A stretch of DNA of 64,000 nt, taken from GCA-2709075 sp038146865. GTDB taxonomy: Bacteria; Pseudomonadota; Alphaproteobacteria; MPNO01; UBA2964. The notes beneath the pieces are model-generated. The model worked only from the letters and a program-made list of their open reading frames with translations. It was not told the DNA's origin and ran no database searches. Positions 17,270 to 24,974 of this stretch are shown piece after piece; the first letter of the stretch is position 1; the number at the start of each line of letters is the position of its first letter. The position numbers and the translations under genes were made by a program. The stretch spans positions 124,001 to 188,000 of the forward strand of contig JAYQSL010000007.1 in NCBI GenBank assembly GCA_038146865.1. Reading direction: 5' to 3'.

Positions 17270-17589
17270 TGCCGCAGTTTGAAGTGGCCATAAATGGTCG
17301 TTCTTACGTTATTTCTTGTGATGAAGGGCAAGACCAGCATTTGAGTCGTTTGGCCGAGTACGTAGATAAACGGGTAAAGGAGTTGGTTTCCTCGGTTGGC
17401 CAGGTTGGTGAAGCAAGGCTTTTAGTAATGGCTAGTTTGTTGATCGCAGATGAACTTTCTGAGACTTTCGCCAAGGTAAGAGACCCAAACTCTTTTACTT
17501 CGGAGCAGTTAGAAGAGGAAGTTGCTAATGCAACCGAGTCTATAGCTGTTCGCATAGAACATATTGCAGCGAAGCTCGAAGCTGCGTAA
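17269..17589 (+). CDS. zapA: Cell division protein ZapA
   Basis: The 106-residue protein has the ZapA pattern: a short beta head (FEVAINGRSYVISCDEGQ), then HLSRLAEYVDKRVKELVSSVG and a C-terminal coiled coil. ZapA bundles FtsZ filaments at the division ring. The ATG at 17269 overlaps the DUF4164 stop; a GTG one codon earlier is possible. The zapA-6S RNA-fthC order found in many proteobacteria is kept here, which supports the call. Confidence 0.93.
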   Translation: MPQFEVAINGRSYVISCDEGQDQHLSRLAEYVDKRVKELVSSVGQVGEARLLVMASLLIADELSETFAKVRDPNSFTSEQLEEEVANATESIAVRIEHIAAKLEAA

Positions 17590-17593
17590 TTTG

Positions 17594-17759
17594 GGGATAG
17601 CGGTGCTGTGCGGTTCGCGAGGCATATTAATCTCCGGGGCCTATCAACACCTAAAGGGAGCTGTCCCTGTCGGAACCCTGGTTCAGTTACACGGCACCCA
17701 CCTGCTATTGCGGGCCTAGGTGGATTACAGTTCAAACGGCCGTGCGGCTCCGCTATCTC
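17594..17759 (+). ncRNA. ssrS: 6S RNA
   Basis: The interval between zapA and fthC has the features of 6S RNA. The end stem pairs 17596-17613 with 17740-17757 (18 positions, one mismatch, three G-U pairs). The 5' side continues GGTTCGCGAGGC, and the middle has CTCCGGGGCC and GGAACCCTGG arms around a large open bubble. The bubble mimics an open promoter and sequesters sigma-70 RNA polymerase, mainly in stationary phase. Position between zapA and fthC is the standard one. Exact ends are estimated from the stem. The 3' part lies inside the longest open frame of fthC. Confidence 0.85.
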
Positions 17760-17779
17760 GCAAAAAATTTGAATGCGAA

Positions 17780-18400
17780 TTGATTGAGCGATCCGCAAAA
17801 GAAAAGACAATCAAAGCCAAGGAAGCGCTTAGAGCCCGAATGCGACTTGTGCGGCAGGCCGCGTCTAAAATTTTAGGAAAAAGGCAAGCTCAGCTCATTG
17901 CCGCGAATTTTTCCAATGCCTTGGAACATGGACTGAGACTTGATTCAGACAGCGTTGTTTCAGGCTATTGGCCAATTTCGGGTGAAATAGATATTCGAAA
18001 CTTGATGGACCAATTGATAGAGAAATCTGTCAAGATCTGCCTGCCAGTAACGGGCAGGCCCGGCGCTCCAATGATTTTTCGTTCATGGAAAACCGGTGAC
18101 AAGCTTCAGTTGGGCCAATATGGGGTTCAACAGCCAGAGCAAATTAAAATGAAATTAGAACCTGATACAGTAATCGTGCCTCTTCTGGCATTTGATAGGT
18201 TTGGAAACCGACTTGGTTATGGCGGTGGCTATTACGACTCGACGATATCGTTTTTGAGGCAAAAACGAGAAATTTTGGCCATAGGGGTCGCGTTCGATTG
18301 TCAGGAGGTTAGTTCAGTGCCATCTAACGAGCGAGATGAGAGGCTCGACTGGGTCATCACCGAAAAAAGAGTTATTCGAATAGGTCTGGATCAGAGATAA
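17780..18400 (+). CDS. fthC: 5-formyltetrahydrofolate cyclo-ligase
   Basis: This ATP-dependent enzyme turns 5-formyl-THF into 5,10-methenyl-THF. The family motifs are present: the KEALRARMRLVRQ head, SGYWPISGEIDI, and the phosphate-binding GNRLGYGGGYYDSTI near the C-terminus. The frame is open from an ATG at 17720, but that start lies inside the 6S RNA. A TTG at 17780 gives 206 residues with the expected short head, though no clear ribosome-binding site is visible. A later ATG (17840) is also possible. The start is therefore uncertain, while the identity is firm. Confidence 0.9.
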   Translation: MIERSAKEKTIKAKEALRARMRLVRQAASKILGKRQAQLIAANFSNALEHGLRLDSDSVVSGYWPISGEIDIRNLMDQLIEKSVKICLPVTGRPGAPMIFRSWKTGDKLQLGQYGVQQPEQIKMKLEPDTVIVPLLAFDRFGNRLGYGGGYYDSTISFLRQKREILAIGVAFDCQEVSSVPSNERDERLDWVITEKRVIRIGLDQR

Positions 18401-18409
18401 AAAATTAAA

Positions 18410-19234
18410 ATGAAGATTCTTATATGTGGGGATGTAATGGGTCGTGCCGGCCGCAAAGTTGTTTGCGAGAACTTGCCACGACTGAGAGACACCTTGGACT
18501 TAGATTTCATAATAGTAAATGGTGAGAATGCGGCTGGGGGCTTCGGGATAACACCTAAAATCTGCAATGATTTTTTTAACGCAGGAGCCGATGTCATTAC
18601 GACGGGAAACCATGCCTGGGATCAAAAAGAAATTTTCCCCCATTTTGCGACTGAAGAGCGGTTGCTAAGACCTGAAAATTATCCCGACTCAAAGCCGGGG
18701 CGAGGCGTGCGGCTCTTTGAAGCTGAAAACAAACGTAAGGTGTTAGTGCTGCATTTTATGGCAAATCTTTTTATGCCGCGGTTGGAAGATCCTTTTGATG
18801 GGGTAGAAAGAGAGTTGCAGAATTGGCGGTTATCCTCGTCAGCAGATGTCATTATTCTGGATTTTCATGGTGAAGCGACCAGCGAGAAAATGGCTATGGG
18901 CCACATGCTCGATGGCAGAGTTTCGGCTGTTGTAGGAACTCACAGTCATGTCCCCACAGCTGATGCCCAGGTGTTGCCTAAAGGCACGGGCTACATCAGT
19001 GATATCGGCATGTGTGGAGATTACGATTCAGTCATTGGAATGAAAAAAGAGGCTGCAATTGCGCGTTTTCGCAAACAGATCCCTAACCCCCGGCTTGAGG
19101 CTGCTTTGGGTGAGGCAACACTGTGTGCTGTGTTGGTGGAAACCGAAGATAAGACAGGTTTAGCCAAGAGGTTGGGCCCTGTGAGGATAGGTGGGAGGTT
19201 AAACCTTGAAATTCCTGCTTGGGCGCAGGCTTAG
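18410..19234 (+). CDS. YmdB-like metallophosphatase (TIGR00282 family)
   Basis: The 274-residue protein has the calcineurin-like metal site pieces GDVMGRAGR (7-15), NGENAAGG, GNHAWDQKE and GTHSHVPTADAQVLP, in the order of the TIGR00282 family. The Bacillus relative YmdB is a 2',3'-cyclic nucleotide phosphodiesterase affecting biofilm genes; that activity is only inferred here. It starts nine bases after fthC and is probably in the same operon. Upstream of the next gene lies a 231-base gap with no recognised element. Confidence 0.92.
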   Translation: MKILICGDVMGRAGRKVVCENLPRLRDTLDLDFIIVNGENAAGGFGITPKICNDFFNAGADVITTGNHAWDQKEIFPHFATEERLLRPENYPDSKPGRGVRLFEAENKRKVLVLHFMANLFMPRLEDPFDGVERELQNWRLSSSADVIILDFHGEATSEKMAMGHMLDGRVSAVVGTHSHVPTADAQVLPKGTGYISDIGMCGDYDSVIGMKKEAAIARFRKQIPNPRLEAALGEATLCAVLVETEDKTGLAKRLGPVRIGGRLNLEIPAWAQA

Positions 19235-19465
19235 TGGGCAATTAACTGCAATGATGCCCTAAAACCCAATCTATCACTCGTAATTTCAAGTTGGGGAATC
19301 TAAGGACACGTCAGATTTGGGGAGTGAGGTGGCCCCATTGCTGCCACATTTTGAATTATACTCGTCCACCTATAACCCCGTTCGGTGAACTCTCCCTAGG
19401 GGACGTGCGAGGGAATACTGTATATGGTACGTTTAGGTATTGGATAAACAATTTATAGTAGATTT

Positions 19466-20215
19466 ATGGCCGGTCATTCAAAATTTAAAAACATTATGCA
19501 TCGAAAGGGAGCCCAAGATGCTAAACGCGCAAAAGTTTTTACTCGTTTAATAAGAGAAATCCAAGTTGCGGCGAGAATGGGATTACCTGATCCCGAGATG
19601 AACCCGAGATTAAAAAGCGCAGTCGCTGCAGCTAAGTCGGCGAACATGCCGAATGACAATATCGATAGGGCGATTAAACGGGCTGTAGGCGACGGTGAAG
19701 GAGAAAATTTCGAAGAGATCAGGTACGAAGGCTATGGACCGGGAGGCGTCGCAATAATTGTCGAGGCGCTCACCGATAATCGGAACCGGACGGCGAGTGA
19801 GGTTCGAGCAGCTTTCACTAAACATGGTGGTTCCCTTGGTGAAACAAATAGCGTGAGTTTTCAATTTAGTAGGGTTGGAGCGATAACTTTACCGGGCGAC
19901 TGCGCTGATCCCGACCAGGTATTTGAAATCGCACTTGAGGCAGGCGCCACGGATGTGATCTCAGGCCCCGACTCCCATGAGATTACTTGCGCTCCGGATG
20001 AACTACACACGGTCCGAGCAACAGTCGAAGAAAAATTGGGCCCACCGGAGGAAGCCGCACTCGTTTGGAAACCAAACTCAACGGTGGAAATCGAAGAGGG
20101 TGTGATCGAAAAACTTTTCAAGCTCTTCGCAGCATTAGACGAGAGTGATGACGTGCAAAGTGTCTCTGCAAATTATGAGGCAGATGATTCGGTGTTGGCA
20201 CGTTTAATGGACTGA
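19466..20215 (+). CDS. yebC: YebC/PmpR family transcriptional regulator
   Basis: The 249-residue protein begins MAGHSKFKNIMHRKGAQDAKRAK and has the YebC family body (YEGYGPGGVAIIVEALTDNRNRT). Family members have been described as transcriptional regulators of quorum or recombination genes, and more recently as ribosome-associated factors relieving stalls. It immediately precedes ruvCAB, the classic proteobacterial arrangement. Nothing unusual is seen. Confidence 0.96.
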   Translation: MAGHSKFKNIMHRKGAQDAKRAKVFTRLIREIQVAARMGLPDPEMNPRLKSAVAAAKSANMPNDNIDRAIKRAVGDGEGENFEEIRYEGYGPGGVAIIVEALTDNRNRTASEVRAAFTKHGGSLGETNSVSFQFSRVGAITLPGDCADPDQVFEIALEAGATDVISGPDSHEITCAPDELHTVRATVEEKLGPPEEAALVWKPNSTVEIEEGVIEKLFKLFAALDESDDVQSVSANYEADDSVLARLMD

Positions 20216-20233
20216 CAGGAGAAAAATTAAATT

Positions 20234-20737
20234 TTGATTTTAATCGGATTAGATCCAGGATTGCGCAGAACCGGATGGGGGGTCATTCAAGTTGATGGTA
20301 ATCATTTGGCGCATTTAGGTAATGGTGTGATTTCAGTCCCAAGCTCTGATGACTTGGCCACTCGTCTTGCTAATTTGCACCGACAGTTATTATCAATTCT
20401 AACATCATTCGCACCTAATGAGGCCGCTGTTGAGGAGACATTTGTAAATAAAAACCCCAAATCCACGCTTAAGTTGGGGCAAGCGAGGGGCGTGGTAATG
20501 ACGGTTCCAGCTTTAGAGGGACTACCGGTATTCGAGTATCCGCCAAACCGAATCAAACAATCTTTGGTAGGTTCTGGTCATGCGACCAAAAAGCAAGTGG
20601 AGGTGATGGTCAGGACCTTGTTGCCTGGGGCCAAGGTCGAGCAAGCAGATGCTTCTGACGCTCTTGCTATCGCGATATGCCATGCCCACCACAGACAAAG
20701 CGCCTTAAAAATTAGGGTCGCAGGAGTGCAAAAATGA
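20234..20737 (+). CDS. ruvC: Holliday junction resolvase RuvC
   Basis: The 167-residue nuclease has the four acidic catalytic residues: Asp7 in GLDPGLRRTGWG, Glu67 or 68 in VEETFVNKNP, and Asp139 and Asp142 in QADASDAL. It cuts four-way junctions after RuvAB branch migration. The start is TTG at 20234 with AGGAGA about 11 bases before it. It overlaps ruvA by four bases (ATGA), indicating translational coupling. Confidence 0.97.
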   Translation: MILIGLDPGLRRTGWGVIQVDGNHLAHLGNGVISVPSSDDLATRLANLHRQLLSILTSFAPNEAAVEETFVNKNPKSTLKLGQARGVVMTVPALEGLPVFEYPPNRIKQSLVGSGHATKKQVEVMVRTLLPGAKVEQADASDALAIAICHAHHRQSALKIRVAGVQK

Positions 20738-21339
20738 TTGCGAAACTGCGCGGTATAGTCGATGAAATAGGCCCAGATTGGGTCATAATAGATGCAGGTG
20801 GAGTAGGGTATCTGGTTTTTTGCTCATCCAGAACTTTAAGCATTTTGGATGAAAAAGAGGGGCCTGTGTCTGTCTGGATTGAAACGCACGTAAGGGAAGA
20901 CCACATCCATCTTTACGGTTTTTCAAATGTTTCCGAAAAAGACTGGTTTAATTTGTTAACAACGGTTCAAGGTGTAGGAACAAAAGTTGGGTTGGCCTTG
21001 CTTAGTTCTATGTCTGTAGATGACTTAAAAGATGCGCTAATCACACAAGACGCAGCCCTGTTCACACAGGCTCAGGGTGTGGGACCCAGGCTGGCAGCTA
21101 GGATTTTGACAGAACTTAAAGACAAAGCAGGCACGTTATTAGTTGAGAGGGCTGGAAATAATAGAGAATTAGATCCAAAAAAACATCAAGCTGTTTCTGA
21201 TGCAGTCTCTGCGTTAGTTAATCTCGGATACAAGCGACCTCAGGCGCTTGAAGCCGTGGGTAGGGCGGCAAAGCATTTATCAGAGGGTTCTGATATGGAG
21301 GAGCTCCTGGTATCGAGCCTAAAAGAGCTCAGCAAATGA
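20734..21339 (+). CDS. ruvA: Holliday junction branch migration protein RuvA
   Basis: The 201-residue protein has an OB-fold head (MIAKLRGIVDEIGPDWVIID), the two helix-hairpin-helix motifs (LTTVQGVGTKVGLALLSSM and TQAQGVGPRLAARILTELK) and the C-terminal UBA-like domain III (VSALVNLGYKRPQALEAV). It binds the junction as a tetramer and recruits RuvB. It overlaps both ruvC and ruvB by four bases. Confidence 0.97.
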   Translation: MIAKLRGIVDEIGPDWVIIDAGGVGYLVFCSSRTLSILDEKEGPVSVWIETHVREDHIHLYGFSNVSEKDWFNLLTTVQGVGTKVGLALLSSMSVDDLKDALITQDAALFTQAQGVGPRLAARILTELKDKAGTLLVERAGNNRELDPKKHQAVSDAVSALVNLGYKRPQALEAVGRAAKHLSEGSDMEELLVSSLKELSK

Positions 21340-22382
21340 CTGAGGGGCGTCTTATCAGTCTTGACACTACAGAGGGCGACGCAGCAGATGTTGCGCTGCG
21401 TCCAGGGGCATTGGGGGAGTTTGTCGGCCAAGATAAACTCAAGCAAAACCTCAGTGTTTTCGTTGAAGCGGCAAGAAATAGAGGTGAAGCTTTAGATCAC
21501 GTTCTTTTCCACGGGCCACCGGGGTTGGGGAAAACAACCCTCGCCCAGATAGTTGCACGGGAACTTGGAGTCGGTTTTCGTGGCACCTCTGGGCCAGTGA
21601 TAGCAAAGGCTGGCGATCTTGCGGCAATTCTCACCAATCTTGAACCAAGAGATGTTCTATTCATCGACGAAATTCATAGGTTATCGCCTGCGGTGGAAGA
21701 GATCTTGTATCCTGCAATTGAAGATTTCCAACTTGATTTAATTATCGGGGATGGGCCTGCTGCACGCTCAGTCAAGATCGATCTTCCGCCATTCACTCTA
21801 GTTGGTGCAACAACGCGATCTGGTTTGCTGACAACACCTTTGAGGGAACGTTTCGGTATCCCCTTGAGACTTGAATTTTACCAACCTGGCGATCTGGAAA
21901 CCATAGTGCGGCGGGCAGCAGGGTTGATGAAAATGAATATTACCCCCGACGGCGCAATGGAAATAGCCCGAAGGGCCCGTGGAACGCCGCGGGTAGCTGG
22001 CCGATTGCTTAGAAGGGTAAGAGACTTTGCCTCTGTAGAGAACGCAGAAAATATAGATGCAAAGACTGCGGATCTTGCGCTTAATCGGCTTGAGGTAGAC
22101 CAGCTTGGTCTAGACGCCATGGATCGTCGTTATTTGACTTGTTTGGCAGAGAACTATGGGGGAGGCCCCGTGGGGGTGGAGACACTTGCCGCAGCGCTAT
22201 CAGAACAGCGAGATGCCATCGAAGAGGTAATAGAACCATATCTCATTCAAAGAGGGCTTCTTCAACGTACACCTAAGGGGCGCGTTCTCACTAAGACTGG
22301 CCTGAATTATGTCGGTGCTGCGTTGCCTGAGAGTGGACCGTTATTCGAACCCCTTTCAAGTGCTGAAAAATTCGATGACTGA
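21336..22382 (+). CDS. ruvB: Holliday junction DNA helicase RuvB
   Basis: The 348-residue AAA+ motor has Walker A GPPGLGKT at 60-67, Walker B with DEIH at 111-114, sensor 1 in VGATTRSGLL and arginine-finger region PLRERFG. The C-terminal winged helix follows (YGGGPVGVETLAAALSE). It drives branch migration with RuvA. The last eight bases overlap the ybgC start. Confidence 0.98.
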   Translation: MTEGRLISLDTTEGDAADVALRPGALGEFVGQDKLKQNLSVFVEAARNRGEALDHVLFHGPPGLGKTTLAQIVARELGVGFRGTSGPVIAKAGDLAAILTNLEPRDVLFIDEIHRLSPAVEEILYPAIEDFQLDLIIGDGPAARSVKIDLPPFTLVGATTRSGLLTTPLRERFGIPLRLEFYQPGDLETIVRRAAGLMKMNITPDGAMEIARRARGTPRVAGRLLRRVRDFASVENAENIDAKTADLALNRLEVDQLGLDAMDRRYLTCLAENYGGGPVGVETLAAALSEQRDAIEEVIEPYLIQRGLLQRTPKGRVLTKTGLNYVGAALPESGPLFEPLSSAEKFDD

Positions 22383-22797
22383 TCCGAAAGATCAATTTTC
22401 TCATAATATTTCTGTGCGAGTTTATTTCGAAGACACCGACGCAGGTGGAGTCGTCTATCATACAAGCTTTCTTCGTTTTGCAGAGAGGGCTCGAACAGAG
22501 TTGCTTCGTTCTTTTGGTATTTCTCACCAAAGTTTAAAGGAAAAAGAGGGAATTATCATTGCTGTTCGGAGTTGCAATGCGGAGTATATAAAGCCCGCAA
22601 AACTGGATGACATGCTTGAGATAACCTCTGAAAGTATAATACCTGAGGCGACTGGACTTAGGTTAAGCCAAACGATCAGACGTGGAAAAGAAATTTTGGT
22701 TTCGATAGGTGTGAGGCTCGTTTGTGTCAATGAGAGAGGTAAGCCAGTAAGGTTGCCTTTGCGGATACGAGAAAAATTCGAGATATTTCAGAGTTAA
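22375..22797 (+). CDS. ybgC: Tol-Pal associated acyl-CoA thioesterase
   Basis: The ATG at 22375 gives 140 residues. The hot-dog fold catalytic stretch VRVYFEDTDAGGVVYHTSFLRFAE holds the conserved aspartate of the 4-hydroxybenzoyl-CoA thioesterase family. YbgC hydrolyses short acyl-CoA and in E. coli is the first gene of the tol-pal cluster, as here. The frame is open further upstream inside ruvB, but homology favours this start. Confidence 0.93.
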   Translation: MTDPKDQFSHNISVRVYFEDTDAGGVVYHTSFLRFAERARTELLRSFGISHQSLKEKEGIIIAVRSCNAEYIKPAKLDDMLEITSESIIPEATGLRLSQTIRRGKEILVSIGVRLVCVNERGKPVRLPLRIREKFEIFQS

Positions 22798-22824
22798 GTT
22801 CGAAAAAGAGGGAAAGAGCTGGAA

Positions 22825-23541
22825 ATGGAACAAGCAGAGGTTGCAGCAGCCGCACTAGCTGGATCACTGGGTCAAGATATGTCGGTTTGGGGTCTGTTCC
22901 TGCAAGCTGATGTCGTGGTCAAAGTCGTCATGATTGTCTTGCTTTTGGCGTCGCTTTGGAGTTGGGCGATAATATTTGAAAAATGGTTTCGTCTTCGGAC
23001 TATGTGGGCTCGGGCAGATGCCTTTGAAGAGGCTTTTTGGTCAGGTGGATCACTTGAGGATTTGTTCTACCGAGCCGAGAAGGGGCGTCCCCATCCTATG
23101 TCTTCTATTTTTACCTCTGCAATGCGAGAGTGGCGCAGGTCGGGCACCCGGAATGTTGGCGATGTAGCTGGATTGGCGCAGAGGATAGAGCGCGTAATGT
23201 ATGTAACGCTCGGTAGGGAAATGGATAAAGCTGAGAGACATATGACCTTCTTAGCATCGGTGGGATCCACGGCGCCTTTTATAGGATTATTTGGCACGGT
23301 TTGGGGAATTATGAATAGTTTTCAGGCCATCGCTATGTCAAAAGATACGTCGCTTGCAGTAGTGGCCCCTGGTATTGCTGAGGCTTTATTTGCGACAGCT
23401 CTTGGCTTGGTCGCAGCCATACCGGCGGTACTTGCATATAATAAATTAAGCTCCGATTTTGGCCGTTACGTAACAAGGTTGGAAGCTTTTTCCAGTGAGT
23501 TCGGAGCGATAATCTCTCGGCAATTGGAGGGTGAAAGTTAG
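22825..23541 (+). CDS. tolQ: Tol-Pal proton channel subunit TolQ
   Basis: The 238-residue inner-membrane protein has three membrane segments (about 30-50, 140-165 and 180-205). The signature GSTAPFIGLFGTVWGIMNSFQAI is split over segment two and its flanks. With TolR it forms the ion-conducting stator energising TolA to keep the outer membrane constricted at division. It overlaps the tolR GTG start by 11 bases. Confidence 0.97.
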   Translation: MEQAEVAAAALAGSLGQDMSVWGLFLQADVVVKVVMIVLLLASLWSWAIIFEKWFRLRTMWARADAFEEAFWSGGSLEDLFYRAEKGRPHPMSSIFTSAMREWRRSGTRNVGDVAGLAQRIERVMYVTLGREMDKAERHMTFLASVGSTAPFIGLFGTVWGIMNSFQAIAMSKDTSLAVVAPGIAEALFATALGLVAAIPAVLAYNKLSSDFGRYVTRLEAFSSEFGAIISRQLEGES

Positions 23542-24013
23542 ATATGGTGATGATGTCGCCGTCATCAGGAGGAAGCCGTTCCGGGGAGGTCGCATTAGGC
23601 GTCGTCCTATGAGTGAGATTAATGTTACTCCAATGGTCGATGTGATGTTGGTGCTGCTTATTGTTTTCATGGTCACGGCGCCTCTTTTGACCGTTGGTGT
23701 TCCGGTCGATTTGCCCAAAACGGCTGCAAATCAAATCGGTGGTCAGGACGAACCGCTGGTTGTTACCATCAATAAAAATGGCGATATCTTTCTTCAGGAC
23801 TCCAAACTAGAGCTTGATCAGCTAGCCCCTAGGCTTTTGGCGATATCCAAAAATAGGCAGGACGCCCGAATTTTTCTGCGAGGCGACCAAACAATTTCAT
23901 ATGGAACGATAATGTCGGTCATGGGTAAACTGAATGGATCTGGCTTTAAAAAAGTTGCTTTGATTACTGAGTCGCTTCCTTCGGCGGCTAGGCGTGCCCG
24001 GCGGAGTAGGTGA
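23531..24013 (+). CDS. tolR: Tol-Pal stator subunit TolR; N-terminus uncertain
   Basis: The open frame from GTG 23531 gives 160 residues with RRRPMSEINVTPMVDVMLVL, the conserved membrane aspartate (MVDVM), and the periplasmic domain. The GTG has GGAGG directly against it (23526-23530), which is too close for a normal site. An ATG at 23544 in another frame is better spaced and reads MVMMSPSSGGSRSG, a typical TolR head. One more G in the G4 run at 23583-23586 would join this head in frame to RIRRRPMSEINV. The 5' end therefore either uses the GTG frame or contains a one-base loss. The C-terminus is intact. Confidence 0.9.
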   Translation: MKVRYGDDVAVIRRKPFRGGRIRRRPMSEINVTPMVDVMLVLLIVFMVTAPLLTVGVPVDLPKTAANQIGGQDEPLVVTINKNGDIFLQDSKLELDQLAPRLLAISKNRQDARIFLRGDQTISYGTIMSVMGKLNGSGFKKVALITESLPSAARRARRSR

Positions 24014-24016
24014 GAA

Positions 24017-24965
24017 ATGCCGAAGGCGCTACTTTTTTCGATCCTTCTTCATCTCTCAGTTTTTTGTGCTGCCTGGATTGGGATTCCAGCACTCTTTTCA
24101 CCTCCTCCAGTCGTGTCGGCTAATATCCAGGTTGAACTTGTCCCTTCGGTCGAACAAAAAGATAAAAACCGGTTAAGGATAAAAAAGCCCCTAAGAAATC
24201 TGAGGCGAAGCCGATTCTGAAAGAGCCTGTCACCCCCATGATTGACACGAGTGCAAGGGAACCTTTGCCAGAGTTACCACTAAAAAAAATGAAAAAGTCT
24301 GTTAAATCAGAGTCACTGCCGCCAATCCCGAAAAAAAAGCCACGACCCAAGCAGGTTAAGAAAATAGAAAAAAAGAAACTATCCGCTCTGATCCCGGCGC
24401 CGAAGAGAAAACCAATTCGTAAGTCCAAGCCCAAAAAAAACCACAGAAGTCCAATACGGCCGCTTTTAAATCACTACTGAAAGATCTCAAGGCTGAGAAA
24501 AAAAAGGATGATCAAACGAAATTCACTAAAATCTTAAAAGGCTTGGAAACGGAAAAACGACAATTGAAGGAAACAAATGAAACTAAACAAGAAATTAGAA
24601 CTAACTCCCTCGAACAGAGACCAATTTCCTCCTTGGATCGGCGGAAAGAGATTTCCCAGCTAGTCGCAAAGATCCGAAACCAATTGAGCCGTTGTTGGAA
24701 CCCGCCCGCGGGGGCGAAGAATTTGGAGAGGTTAAATGTTGAGGTCCGTATTAAGTTAAACCCGGATGGGTCCCTCAGGTCGCCAGCCAAAATCGGTGAT
24801 TCATCAATAAAAGGGAAGCACCCAGCATACCAAGTTCTAGCGGAAAGTGCAGTGAGGGCTTTGAATGACCCGGATTGTATGCCTCTAAAATTACCTCTTG
24901 AAGAATATCAAGACTGGAAAGATATCGCCTTTAACTTTGATCCAAGAGCCGCTTTAGGCCAATAA
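24017..24965 (+). pseudogene. tolA: TolA, split across three reading frames by two -1 breaks
   Basis: The head MPKALLFSILLHLSVFCAAW is the TolA membrane anchor. It runs out of frame near 24164-24187, where the -1 frame continues as a Lys/Pro-rich linker (KAPKKSEAKPILKEPVTP and onward, containing MKKSVKS). That frame stops at 24478-24480, but a second -1 step at A8 24433-24440 leads into KPQKSNTAAFKSLLKDLKAE and the C-terminal TolA domain (RNQLSRCWNPPAGAKN to DPRAALGQ) ending at 24965. All three TolA parts are present and well conserved, so the gene looks functional apart from the breaks. Both breaks lie on A_AAA_AAG (24181-24187) or A_AAA_AAC (24435-24441) heptamers. TolA normally links TolQR to Pal across the periplasm. 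Confidence 0.85.
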
Positions 24966-24974
24966 GAGAGAAAC

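Noticed and set aside
17304..17810. A 168-codon antisense frame over zapA, 6S RNA and fthC
   Set aside because: It runs opposite to three well supported features and has no family resemblance.
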